From assembly GCA_016927815.1 (NCBI GenBank), contig JAFGLY010000106.1:1-64000 (forward strand): DNA of 64,000 nt, in the 5' to 3' direction. A program made the translations under genes and the position numbers. Numbering within the stretch: position 1 is the first letter of the stretch; every line of letters starts with the position of its first letter. This document shows positions 9,108-18,344 of this stretch, piece after piece. Source of the stretch: Deltaproteobacteria bacterium (lineage in GTDB: Bacteria > Myxococcota_A > UBA796 > JAFGLY01). The notes under the pieces are model-generated. The model saw nothing but the letters and a program-made list of their open reading frames with translations, was not told the DNA's origin and did no database searches.

Positions 9108-9890
9108 CTACAGGCCGAGGGTGTTGCGGGCCGCGTCCGCCATGCCGTTGACCTCGCCCCAGAAGTGCTTCCAGGAGGGGCCGTCGAGCAGATCTCCGCC
9201 GAAGTACCTCGGGGGACGCACCGCGGGGTAGCCGTCGGGCTTGACCTCGAGGGCCTGGCGTCGCGACTCGATCCGGTCCCGCAGCTCGCCGATGGCCCGC
9301 ACCTGGTCGGCCACCATCTCGGGCAGCGAGGACAGCGCGTTCCTCACCGCCTCCCTGTCGTTCTGGGCTGCGAGGGCGTCCACCCACAGGGTGGTGACGA
9401 TGCCCGTGACCTCGCGGAACTCCCGGTAGGCGCGGTTGAACAACTCGCGGGCCACGCCCCACTCGCGCACGGTGAGCCGACCGCGAGACTCCAGCAGGGC
9501 CAGCGTGCGGCGCACCCTCAGGCGGGAGACCATGGCCAGCGCCCGGTAGAGCCGGATGCCGTTCTGGACCCCGTCCAGCGTGGGGTGGGACACATGCCAC
9601 TTGAGCTTGCGGACGTGCCGGTCGAGGAACTTCTGAATGCCCTCCGCGACCCGCACCTCCTGCTCGAAGGTGGTCACGGCGACCTCGGTCTCGCTCGTGT
9701 CCCCGCCCTCCGAGAGCGTGTCGTCGGTGCGGCTGGAGCGGGGAATGTTGAGCTTGGTGAAGAACTCCTCGAGTCGACCGGGCTCTTCGTCCTGGAGGAT
9801 CTCGTTGAGGGTGGCCAGGAACGCGGTCTCGCTCCGGGCGGCCTCGCGCACCTGTGCAGCAAGGGTCGGCTTGGGCGTCGGGTTGGACAT
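9108..9890 (-). CDS. Conserved hypothetical protein
   Basis: Coherent 260-aa ORF MSNPTPKPTLAAQVREAARSE...; no family recognised. Confidence 0.65.
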   Translation of the reverse strand: MSNPTPKPTLAAQVREAARSETAFLATLNEILQDEEPGRLEEFFTKLNIPRSSRTDDTLSEGGDTSETEVAVTTFEQEVRVAEGIQKFLDRHVRKLKWHVSHPTLDGVQNGIRLYRALAMVSRLRVRRTLALLESRGRLTVREWGVARELFNRAYREFREVTGIVTTLWVDALAAQNDREAVRNALSSLPEMVADQVRAIGELRDRIESRRQALEVKPDGYPAVRPPRYFGGDLLDGPSWKHFWGEVNGMADAARNTLGL

Positions 9891-9932
9891 CACGGCTCCG
9901 TGTAAGCCCGCGGATGCAGCGAACAAGCAGGC

Positions 9933-10008
9933 GGCCGGCCCATGCCAATGGGGATGAGGGGCCGGCCGGCCGGGAAGGGAGGATCGTCCTTTTCCTATCC
10001 GATCCTCC
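9933..10008. other. Two consecutive perfect inverted repeats in a divergent intergenic region
   Basis: ggccggccc (9933-9941)/gggccggcc (9959-9967) and ggaggatcg (9978-9986)/cgatcctcc (10000-10008). Confidence 0.55.
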
Positions 10009-10085
10009 GCCTCCGGGCAACTGCCAGGATCCGGGGTGCCGGTCCCCACCGCCGATGGGCGTCGAAGCCGGGACAGGGGGGGTCG

Positions 10086-10319
10086 TTGGAGCAGGCCAAG
10101 GCCACCCGGGAGGTCGCGGAGGCCGATATCCAGACGGCACGTCTCGACGTCAAGGTCCTGGAAGCCGAGCTGGATCTCGCCCGGGCCCAACTCGAGTACG
10201 AGAAGGCGCTGGCCGTGCAGTCCGCCGGAGGGTCGCTGGACGTCACGCCCTTCCAGGCCGCGCTGGACCAGGCACGAAAGACCTGCGACGAAACCAAGGC
10301 CGGCCAGCAGGCACCCTGA
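10086..10319 (+). CDS. Short predicted coiled-coil protein
   Basis: LEQAKATREVAEADIQTARLDVKVLEAELDLARAQLEYEKALA; TTG start proposed, could start upstream. Confidence 0.45.
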   Translation: MEQAKATREVAEADIQTARLDVKVLEAELDLARAQLEYEKALAVQSAGGSLDVTPFQAALDQARKTCDETKAGQQAP

Positions 10320-10343
10320 CCGGCGGCGCCTCGCGGGCGACCG

Positions 10344-10670
10344 TCAGGCGAGCAGGAGCCGAAGGGCGAACACTACCGCGATCGGAACGGCCACCAGGAC
10401 CAGGGTGAAGCAGCCGCAACCGAAGGGCGCACCCACGCGGACGGCAGCGGATCGCGCCTTGAAGAGCCGGACTCCGATGGCGACCAGCGCGGCGGCCCAG
10501 AGCCCGCACACGACGGGGACCAGGAACCAACCGGCCCCCACGCCCGTGCCCTCCGGTCGGGTGGCCAGGTACACGAGGAACCCGCCCCCGGCAACGGTGC
10601 CCACCACTGCCAGGATGCTCCAGAGGATGGCCCCCAGACAACCAGGCTTCTTGTCGTTCTGATCCGGCAT
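10344..10670 (-). CDS. Small integral membrane protein
   Basis: MPDQNDKKPGCLGAILWSILAVVGTVAGGGFLVYLATR.. three hydrophobic segments. Confidence 0.6.
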   Translation of the reverse strand: MPDQNDKKPGCLGAILWSILAVVGTVAGGGFLVYLATRPEGTGVGAGWFLVPVVCGLWAAALVAIGVRLFKARSAAVRVGAPFGCGCFTLVLVAVPIAVVFALRLLLA

Positions 10671-10753
10671 GCTACCTCCGGGGTGATCCACGGGCGACCG
10701 GGCTGCTCTAACGTTCGGAGGGCGGCGGTGCGGTGCCTGCCCGGACGGAAAGC

Positions 10754-12733
10754 CTACCACGATCCCAGGAAGACCCAGGTGATGCCGGCCTGGGTGTAGA
10801 CGTCGGAGGCTCGGGGCGCGGAGAAAACCAGGTCCATGATCTCGTCTCCGTCGAGATCTCCGGCGCTCACCGCAGTGCCCAGCCCACCCTCCTCGCCGAA
10901 CCACTTCTGGTCCGCTGCGTCCAGCACGAGGTCCCCCTCGACGGGCCCCAGCACGAGCCACACGGCTCCCCGGGCCTCTCCGGCACCGGGTCCGCCGACC
11001 AGCAGGTCGCCCAGGCCGTCGTCGTTCGCATCCCCTACGGACGAGACCACCACGGCCGCGTCGAGGGGCGCCTCTCCCGAGATGCGATCGGGCAGGTCCG
11101 AGAGGGTGCCCCCTCCGGACAGGGCACCGCCCGGGACGACATGGATCGCCCCCGCCCCCTCCGAAGCCCCCGGAGCGCCGACCAGGAGGTCGTCGAGGCC
11201 GTCTCCGTCGAGGTCCGACACGACCGCGAGGGTCGCAGCGGCGCGGTCGCCCGCCGTGCCGGTCCAGGTCGCGTCCGCGTCGCCGGCCGTGTGCAGGCCT
11301 CGGACCGGTCCCAGGAAGAGGTGGACGGATCCGGCCTCGACCCCGGGTCCACCGGTGCCGGGCGCGCCCAGCGCAAGGTCGGCCAGGCCGTCTCCGTCGA
11401 GGTCCGCCCCGCCCAGCGCGCTGCCGAGCCCGTCACCGCTCTCGTCGCCCGAGACGACCGCACAGGCGTCCGAGATCGCATCTGCGCTCCAGGACGGGCG
11501 GCCCCCCAGGAGGAAGGCACGGCCCCCGTCCGAGTCCGGGGCACCCACCAGGAGGTCCACCTGCCGGTCGCCGTCGACGTCTCCCGCCCGGGCCACCGCG
11601 CGGCCGGTCCCCCCTTCGTGCCCCGCCAGCCAGAGGCCTGCCAGAGAGAGAGGCTCCGCGAGGTCGGTTCCTCCCCCCGAAGCCCAGGTGGCGTTCCCGG
11701 GGACGATCCAGATCCCGTCGGCCTCGCAGGCCCCGACGATCGCCTCGTCGACGCCGTCGCCGTCCTGATCCGGGAGGCAGGCGAGCGCCGAGCCGGATCT
11801 GGACCCCCCCTCCCCCCACAGGCGTACATCGGCGTAGAACAGGTGAGGGGTCCCCGAGGACGGACCGCCCTTGCCCCCGAGCAGGACGTAGACGCTCCCA
11901 CCGGCATCGCCCCCGGTCGCCTGCAGCGGTGCGCCCACGAGCAGGTCGTCGGTCCCGTCGCCGTTCATGTCGCAGGCCGTCAGGGCCGTGCCCGAGGCCT
12001 CCCCGTTCCACCAGCCCATGTACGCACGGTCCGCGGCGTCCAGGGGCAGGTCGTCCGCGAAGCCGTCGCAGTCCTGGTCCACGCCGTCCCCGAGGAGGTC
12101 TTCCGCACCCGGGCAGATCCCGGGGTCGCCGTCGTCACAGTCCCCACCCCGGTCCACCCACCCCTGGGGTGGGCCGTGAGGCCAGTCGCAGGCCGTCGAA
12201 CGGGTCCGGTCGTCGCCCCAGCCGTCGCCGTCCGCGTCCCACCACCAGAATGGCTCCACCTCGTCCGTCTCGCCGTCGCAGTCCTGATCCACGCCGTCGC
12301 ACGTCTCCTCGGCCTCCGGATGCACGTTGGGATCCTGGTCGTCGCAGTCCCCGGCCCGGTCGCTGGAGGCGTCGGGACGTGCACAGGCCTCCAGCGTCTG
12401 TCCCGCGTCGCCGTATCCGTCCCCGTCCCCGTCCGCGTACCACGTGAAGGTCTCGGCGTCCTCGTCCACCTCGCCGTCGCAGTCCTGGTCCACGCCGTCG
12501 CAGGCGTCCCAGGCGCCGGGGTGGATCGTAGGGTCTCGATCGTCGCAGTCGCCCCCCCGCACCACCGTGCCCGGCGGCCAGGTACAGGCCACCTGGGTGA
12601 CGCTGTCGTCCCCGTATCCGTCGGCATCCCGGTCGGCGTACCAGGTCGTGCCGCCGGTGTCGCACGTGCAGGGTTCGACGCGGCACCCGGCGGTTGCGAG
12701 GAGCGCCGGGAGAACCGGAGCGGAAAGCCTCAA
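10754..12733 (-). CDS. FG-GAP/integrin-alpha-like repeat lipoprotein with N-terminal MopE-type metal-binding motifs
   Basis: CDGVDQDCDGEVDE repeats, then repeated DLDGDGLDDLLVGAPGA; TTG start with SD ggaggtgag. Confidence 0.85.
   Translation of the reverse strand: MRLSAPVLPALLATAGCRVEPCTCDTGGTTWYADRDADGYGDDSVTQVACTWPPGTVVRGGDCDDRDPTIHPGAWDACDGVDQDCDGEVDEDAETFTWYADGDGDGYGDAGQTLEACARPDASSDRAGDCDDQDPNVHPEAEETCDGVDQDCDGETDEVEPFWWWDADGDGWGDDRTRSTACDWPHGPPQGWVDRGGDCDDGDPGICPGAEDLLGDGVDQDCDGFADDLPLDAADRAYMGWWNGEASGTALTACDMNGDGTDDLLVGAPLQATGGDAGGSVYVLLGGKGGPSSGTPHLFYADVRLWGEGGSRSGSALACLPDQDGDGVDEAIVGACEADGIWIVPGNATWASGGGTDLAEPLSLAGLWLAGHEGGTGRAVARAGDVDGDRQVDLLVGAPDSDGGRAFLLGGRPSWSADAISDACAVVSGDESGDGLGSALGGADLDGDGLADLALGAPGTGGPGVEAGSVHLFLGPVRGLHTAGDADATWTGTAGDRAAATLAVVSDLDGDGLDDLLVGAPGASEGAGAIHVVPGGALSGGGTLSDLPDRISGEAPLDAAVVVSSVGDANDDGLGDLLVGGPGAGEARGAVWLVLGPVEGDLVLDAADQKWFGEEGGLGTAVSAGDLDGDEIMDLVFSAPRASDVYTQAGITWVFLGSW
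12049..12660 (-). repeat. Tandem MopE-type metal-binding motif repeats within the FG-GAP protein gene
   Basis: Recurring GGDCDDxDPxxHPGAxxxCDGVDQDCDGxxDE and YADGDGDGYGD. Confidence 0.75.
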
Positions 12734-12809
12734 CGCTCACCTCCAACCGCATCCTACCGCAGGGGGATGGCATCCGCCCCGACCCGGCCCCCGGGGCTCG
12801 CCGGCTGGA

Positions 12810-12838
12810 TTGACACCCGGCCGCCCGCGGGACAGGAT
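12810..12838 (+). promoter_or_regulatory. Sigma70-like promoter candidate upstream of CDS 12859
   Basis: Perfect -35 TTGACA (12810-12815), 17-nt spacer, CAGGAT (12833-12838, 3/6). Confidence 0.45.
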
Positions 12839-12858
12839 CCCGCCTCCGAGGTGACGCC

Positions 12859-13164
12859 ATGCGGAAGACCGGGAAGAAGACCGAGCGCTCCACCGGGCGC
12901 CTGCCCTCGGAGGGCCTTCCGTTCGACTGGATGGACGCCCGGATCCCGGACGGGATTCTGGATCGCAACGCCGACCGCCGGTTCGCCATGCACGAGGAGG
13001 ACGTCCGCGTCCGGGCCTCGCTGCTGCACCGGCTCGGCCGGCCTCGCGACTACGCCCTCCACCGCTGCCTCGGCAACCAGGAGTGGGCCTTCGACCTGTA
13101 CGGGGAGTGCCCGCTCTCCAAGGACGAGATCCGTACCCTGGTCAGAGCGGCGTTCGACCGGTAG
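12859..13164 (+). CDS. Conserved hypothetical protein
   Basis: 101-aa ORF MRKTGKKTERSTGRLPSEGLPFDWMDARIPDG...; promoter-like sequence upstream. Confidence 0.6.
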   Translation: MRKTGKKTERSTGRLPSEGLPFDWMDARIPDGILDRNADRRFAMHEEDVRVRASLLHRLGRPRDYALHRCLGNQEWAFDLYGECPLSKDEIRTLVRAAFDR

Positions 13165-14204
13165 CGGCCCTGTCCTCGCCGCGCGTCCGCCTCGTCCTGG
13201 GCCTGGTACTGGGCCTGGGTCTCTTCGCCTGGTTCGTGGCCACCACCGAGTGGCGTGCCCTCGGGCAGGCGCTGGTCGGTCTGCGCCTCGAGTACGTGGC
13301 CCTCGCCGCGATGGTCCTCCTCCTGGAGTTCGTCCTGCGCGCGATCCGGTGGCGGATCCTCCTCGGGCCGGTCCACCCGGGGGTGCGCGTGGGGGCGCTC
13401 TTCCACGCCACCGTCATCGGAGCTGCGGTCAACACGCTCCTCCCTGCCCGGGCAGGGGAGGTGGCCCGGCCGCTCGTGGCGGTCCGCCGGACCGGGGCCC
13501 CGCTCGCCGCCACCGTGACCACGACGGTCGTGGAGCGCATGTTCGACCTCGTGGGACTGCTCTCGGTATTCCTCCTGATGCTGGCGGTGCTGCCCACCAC
13601 GGACGGGCCGGAGGGCGTCCTCGTCCGGAACCTGCGCCGGTACGGCACGCTGATGGGAGGTGCCGGTGTCGTCGGACTCGGGGTCCTGGCCGTCGGTTCC
13701 CGGCGCCGGGAACGGCTGCACGGTTGGCTGGCCGCCGCCACGCGTCTCCTGCCCGGGCGCCTGGCCTCTCCCGTCCAGCGCGTTCTGGATGGCCTCGTAG
13801 ACGGCATGACGGCCCTTTCCCGACCGGGGCACGCACTCCTGGCGCTCCTGTGCACGCTGGCGCTCTGGATGAACGGCGTGCTCTCCATCGAGATCCTCCT
13901 GGCGGCCTTCCGCATCGATCTCCCGCTGGGGGCGGCGGCGTTCACGGCGGTCGCCATCGCGCTCACGGTGGTCCTGCCCCAGGCGCCCGGGTTCGTGGGC
14001 GTCTTCCACGTGGCCATCGAGAAGACGCTGGTGCTCTGGGGTCTGGATACCGCTCCGGCCAAGGGGTTCGCCATGGTCTTCTGGGGCATCTCGTTCCTGC
14101 CCGTCACCTGTCTCGGGCTATGGGCGCTCTGGCGCGAGGGTCTGTCCCTCGGCGAGGTTCTCATGCGTCCCCAGGCGACTCCGCGAGCCTCGAAGAGATC
14201 CTGA
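13083..14204 (+). CDS. Flippase-like/lysylphosphatidylglycerol synthase TM-region family membrane protein
   Basis: Multi-TM; EFVLRAIRWRILL, GAAVNTLLPARAGEVARPL, ERMFDLVGL. Start codon uncertain (GTG 13083 or downstream). Confidence 0.82.
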   Translation: MGLRPVRGVPALQGRDPYPGQSGVRPVAALSSPRVRLVLGLVLGLGLFAWFVATTEWRALGQALVGLRLEYVALAAMVLLLEFVLRAIRWRILLGPVHPGVRVGALFHATVIGAAVNTLLPARAGEVARPLVAVRRTGAPLAATVTTTVVERMFDLVGLLSVFLLMLAVLPTTDGPEGVLVRNLRRYGTLMGGAGVVGLGVLAVGSRRRERLHGWLAAATRLLPGRLASPVQRVLDGLVDGMTALSRPGHALLALLCTLALWMNGVLSIEILLAAFRIDLPLGAAAFTAVAIALTVVLPQAPGFVGVFHVAIEKTLVLWGLDTAPAKGFAMVFWGISFLPVTCLGLWALWREGLSLGEVLMRPQATPRASKRS

Positions 14205-14327
14205 TTCATGGATTACATAGTCGTGTATGAACGACCTACATGTCATGGGCCCGTCAAAAAGGGCACGGGGTGGCGGTGGCACGCCTCCCGGCAAGGTACA
14301 TTGCCCGCCTCCACACAGGGGTCTGCC

Positions 14328-17258
14328 GTGAAGCGCATCGCCGTCCTCGTCCTCTCCCTGATCGCCGCTGTCCTCGCCAGTCCCGCCGCCCTCGCCGAGG
14401 TGGTGGTCGTGCCGTCCGGTCCCGTGCTGGCCGACGGCCGCACGGCATCCACCGTGCGACTGTGGATCCCGGACATGATGCCGGGCGAGAAGTTCAAGGT
14501 CCGGCCGGCCGAAGGTCGGGCCAGCGAACTCGTCGCCACGGGACCGGGCCTCTACCACTTCACCTTCATCGGCCCCAAGGTGACGACGCCCTCGTCCCTC
14601 GACGTGACGCTCCAGCGTCGGGGTGGGATCCTCCTCGACGAGTCCTTCACCCTGGACCTGGTGCCTCCCTACGAGGGCAGCCTCAAGATCACCTTCGACC
14701 CGCCCACCGTCCTGGCAGGCACGGACACGGCCCTGGTGAAGGTCACGCCCACGACCTCCACGACCCAGGGCGCAGAGGGACGCCGTTTCCAGTTCTCCGC
14801 GTCCGCAGGCACGTTCGACACGCCCATGCCCAAGGGCGACGGCTCCTGGATGGCCCGCTACACGCCGCCGGCCGACCTCCAGGGTCCTCGGACGGTCATC
14901 GTGACCGCGGTGGATTCCGCCGCCCCCGATGCGATCTTCGGATGGGGCGTCCTCCCCGTGCGGGCCAGGCAGTCGGTGTCCATCCAGGTGCCGGCCGATG
15001 CCACGACCGTCCTCCAGATCGGGAACCGGTCGTACGGCCCCCAGACCGCCTCTCCGGCCGGGACCGTGGCCTTCGACGTGGAGCTCGACAACGTCACGAC
15101 CATCGGTCGCGTCCAGGCCGTCACCCCGCTCGGCAAGCGCACCGATCTCACCGTGGACCTGCCCCGGCAGCCCTACGCCCGTCTGGCCATCGTGCCGCTG
15201 CCCGCCGTGGTCCCGGCGGATCCCACCCACTTCTCGCTCCCGGTCCGCGTCGTGGTCACCGACGCCACCGGAGCCCCCGCCCGCAGCCCGATCCCCGAGA
15301 TGCAGGTCTCGGCCGGGCAGCTCTCGGCCGTCACCGCGGCCGCCGAGGTCGGGGTGTTCGCGGCCGTCTGGGTGCCGCCGGCGGTCCCGACCACCGCCAC
15401 GCTCACCGCCACCTACGAGGGCTTCTCCGCCACCACGAACGTCTCGTTCGTACCCTCCATGCCCCGCCTCGACCTCGCGGCCGATCCCGCCGAGCTGCCC
15501 AAGAACGCCCGAGACGTGAGGATCGTCGCGAAGATCAGGGATGCGGCCGGAACCGCGGTCATCGGGAATCCGCCCAACCTCACGGTCAAGGGCGCCAAGC
15601 TCGTCCGCACCATGGTGGACAACGGCGACGGCACCTACACCGGCACCTTCAAGCTCGATCCCAAGGCCGCCAAGGTCACGGTCCTGGGCGCGCCCCCGCT
15701 CGCGGCCTCGGGCCTGCATCCGTACCGCCTGCTCGTCTGGGCCCAGCGACCGTTCGCCCCTGCCGACGGGATCTCCAAGGTCACGGTCACGGTGGTGGCC
15801 GTGGACCGGTACGGGCTGCCCGTCGAGGGGGTCGACGTGGTCCTGTCGGTGCCCAAGGGCGACGCGGTCATCGCGCCCTCGGTCACTACGGACCGGCAGG
15901 GCCTCGCCCAGGCCGACCTGGTGGTCGGCACCCGGGTCGGCCTCGTGGACATCCGGGCCACGGCCGCGGGCCTCGTGGCCGAGACCCCGCTGTACCTGCT
16001 CACCGCTGGCGTGACCCCGCCCACCCTCGAGCCCGGAGGGGAATCCGAGCGCCTCGAGGCTCTGGGCCTCTGGCGCTCGGCTGTGGCCACGCTCGTGATC
16101 CCGCGCGTGGGCGGAGCCGTCGTCACCGGGCCGCCCGCCACCCTGACGGTGTCCACCATTCCGCCGTACACCACTCCGGGTGCGGCCATCCTGCTATCGC
16201 TCACGGTGTCCGACGCCGGCGGGTCGCCGCTGTCGGGACTCAAGCCCAAGGTCACGGCCTCCCTCGGGACGGTCGGAGCCATCACGGACAACAAGGACGG
16301 CTCCTACAACCTGCCGGTCCAGCTCCCCGCGGGGAAGGACGGACCCATCGACATCACCGTGACCGTCGGACAGGTGTCTCAGTCCCTCACGCTGCCCACG
16401 TTCGTCCAGACGCTCACCACGGTCGGAGGCACGGCCGCCACACCCGGCGTGCCCGCAGCCGCCGGGGTCGCACCCTCCGGTCTTCCGGCCGTGGCGCCCG
16501 TGGCGGCGGATGCACCCGAGGACGACACGCCGCGGCCCGCCCGCGTCCGTCGGCCCCTGCCTTCGGGCACGGTCCGCTTCCGCCTGCAGGCCGGCCTGGC
16601 CGCGCTGGGGCACGACTACCTCGCGAGGGCCACCTCGGAGGACTTCCTGGACATCCCCGCCAGCGTCTCGTTCCGGAGCGCGAACCTGTTCCGGTTCGAC
16701 TTCGGCGGCGCCCCGGCCGTGACGGCCCTGGGAACCTACCGCCTGGGCGGCACCGGGTGGGCTGCGGACGGCGATCTCGCCATCGCCAGCGAACGCGTCG
16801 ATCTGAGCGGCACCATCCTCTCCACGCCCACCTGGGAGGTCCGGCTGGGCGGCCGCAGGTACTTCCCGTTCGAGAAGCACGGCCTGTACGCGTTCGGCGT
16901 CGGAGGGATCCACACCCTGACCGCCCTCCAGTTCCGCTACAGCGACGACACCCGCACCTCGGCCACGATGGCGCGCAAGTCGCTGTGGGGCCTGAGGGCC
17001 GGCGGCGGGATGGGCCTGGAGAAGACCCCCTGGTGGTGGGAGGCCGACCTGAGCCTCTCCTACCTGCTCCCGATCTCCCCCATGGTCGCGTTCCGTACCC
17101 AGGTCGCGTACGAGTTCCGGGAGTCCATGTACGCGTTCGCCGGCCTCTCGACCGAGCACCGGTGGCTGAAGCTCCCCGTGACCAACTCCGAGGAGAAGGT
17201 CAAGATCTGGGACGTCGTCCAGCCCATCACGATCGGCGTCGGAGGGGCCTGGCGCTGA
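14328..17258 (+). CDS. Large secreted protein with bacterial Ig-like (invasin/BIG-type) repeats and C-terminal beta-barrel-like region
   Basis: GTG start 14328, signal peptide LVLSLIAAVLASPAALA; repeated Ig-like strands (VTVVAVDRYGLPVEGVDVVLSVPKGDAVIAPSVTTDRQGLAQADLVVG); Tyr/Trp-rich C-terminus. Confidence 0.75.
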   Translation: MKRIAVLVLSLIAAVLASPAALAEVVVVPSGPVLADGRTASTVRLWIPDMMPGEKFKVRPAEGRASELVATGPGLYHFTFIGPKVTTPSSLDVTLQRRGGILLDESFTLDLVPPYEGSLKITFDPPTVLAGTDTALVKVTPTTSTTQGAEGRRFQFSASAGTFDTPMPKGDGSWMARYTPPADLQGPRTVIVTAVDSAAPDAIFGWGVLPVRARQSVSIQVPADATTVLQIGNRSYGPQTASPAGTVAFDVELDNVTTIGRVQAVTPLGKRTDLTVDLPRQPYARLAIVPLPAVVPADPTHFSLPVRVVVTDATGAPARSPIPEMQVSAGQLSAVTAAAEVGVFAAVWVPPAVPTTATLTATYEGFSATTNVSFVPSMPRLDLAADPAELPKNARDVRIVAKIRDAAGTAVIGNPPNLTVKGAKLVRTMVDNGDGTYTGTFKLDPKAAKVTVLGAPPLAASGLHPYRLLVWAQRPFAPADGISKVTVTVVAVDRYGLPVEGVDVVLSVPKGDAVIAPSVTTDRQGLAQADLVVGTRVGLVDIRATAAGLVAETPLYLLTAGVTPPTLEPGGESERLEALGLWRSAVATLVIPRVGGAVVTGPPATLTVSTIPPYTTPGAAILLSLTVSDAGGSPLSGLKPKVTASLGTVGAITDNKDGSYNLPVQLPAGKDGPIDITVTVGQVSQSLTLPTFVQTLTTVGGTAATPGVPAAAGVAPSGLPAVAPVAADAPEDDTPRPARVRRPLPSGTVRFRLQAGLAALGHDYLARATSEDFLDIPASVSFRSANLFRFDFGGAPAVTALGTYRLGGTGWAADGDLAIASERVDLSGTILSTPTWEVRLGGRRYFPFEKHGLYAFGVGGIHTLTALQFRYSDDTRTSATMARKSLWGLRAGGGMGLEKTPWWWEADLSLSYLLPISPMVAFRTQVAYEFRESMYAFAGLSTEHRWLKLPVTNSEEKVKIWDVVQPITIGVGGAWR

Positions 17259-17294
17259 CCGCCCGCCCCCCCGGACCCGCGCTCTCGGAAGGCG

Positions 17295-18344
17295 TCAGGG
17301 CAGCCGACCCGTGACCTCCAGGATGTGGAGCTGGCGGAAGTCGCTGGCCGCGTTGGGCAGGGCGGTGAACGCCAGGAACACCCGGCCGCCCACCTCCACG
17401 AGGTCGGGTTCGCCGCAGGCCACCAAACCGGTGGGGATCTCCACGGTCTTCGCGCCGTCGAGCGTCGTGATCATGATCCGGTCCGCGCGCTCCGGATCCG
17501 ACATGGTGTAGGCCACGGCACGGCCGTCGGGGGTCAACGCGGGGCCGGCGCGCATCGACAGGCGGACATCCCGGGCCAGGATGCGACGGCTGGTTCCGGC
17601 CTTGTCGGTGATGGCGATGTCCCAGTGGAGCTCGCCGCGCTCGTTGGTGAAGTAGAGGATGTTCTCCCCGGCCCAGATCGGGCGGGTCTGGTCCCCGTTT
17701 CCCCCGCGGAGCATGGTCGGCTCACTGCCCGGCCCGTGCCAGAGGAAGAGGTCCTCGCTGCCCTTGTTCTTCCGGGTGAACGCGAGCATCGTCCGGTCGG
17801 GCGAGAAGCGAGGTGCCGCCTCGGCCAGGGGGCTGGAGAACGTCGGCTGGACCTGGTTGTCCTGCTGGGACCAGAGGTAGAGGTCTCCGTTGCCCGACGC
17901 GTCGGACACGAAGGCGAGCCGCATGCCGTCCGCGGACAACGTGGGCCAGGTGAGGTCCCCCTTCACCTGGGCCTGGGTCAGGAGCTCGGCCGCGGCCTGA
18001 CCCCCCGGCGTCCAGTAGTACAGACGCTGGGTGCCCCCCGAGTTGGACCCCTCGAAGACGACGTGCCCTTGCGGATGCCAGACCGGCCCGGCCACGACCG
18101 AGCCTCGACTCGAAAAGGACGAGGAAAGACCTGGTATCACGACTTTCTGGGGCACACCGGCATTGCCGGACACGATCTTGACCACGTAGAGGTCCACGGC
18201 GTCGCCGTACTGGTTCACCTCGAACGCGAGCCACTTGCCGTCCGGCGACCAGTGGGGATTGTACGCATGGCCGTCGTGCTGGACCTGGACCTGCCCGGCC
18301 TGGGCGGCCAGAAGCAGGGGCAGCAGGAAGGACGTGGCGATCAT
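17295..18344 (-). CDS. Secreted TolB-like PD40/WD40 beta-propeller protein
   Basis: NPHWSPDGKWLAFEV, LSADGMRLAFVSD, FSPDRTMLAFTR, LTPDGRAVAYTM blades; signal peptide. Confidence 0.85.
   Translation of the reverse strand: MIATSFLLPLLLAAQAGQVQVQHDGHAYNPHWSPDGKWLAFEVNQYGDAVDLYVVKIVSGNAGVPQKVVIPGLSSSFSSRGSVVAGPVWHPQGHVVFEGSNSGGTQRLYYWTPGGQAAAELLTQAQVKGDLTWPTLSADGMRLAFVSDASGNGDLYLWSQQDNQVQPTFSSPLAEAAPRFSPDRTMLAFTRKNKGSEDLFLWHGPGSEPTMLRGGNGDQTRPIWAGENILYFTNERGELHWDIAITDKAGTSRRILARDVRLSMRAGPALTPDGRAVAYTMSDPERADRIMITTLDGAKTVEIPTGLVACGEPDLVEVGGRVFLAFTALPNAASDFRQLHILEVTGRLP

Noticed and set aside
10733-14230. 1165-aa ORF antisense to FG-GAP/MopE gene and spanning the next genes
   Set aside because: Frame-3 artefact of repetitive GC-rich DNA; the overlapping genes encode recognisable families.
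14277-14292. Possible sigma54 promoter TGGCACG-cctc-ccggc upstream of the Ig-like protein
   Set aside because: The -12 GC is displaced by 1 bp and the TTGC element is absent.
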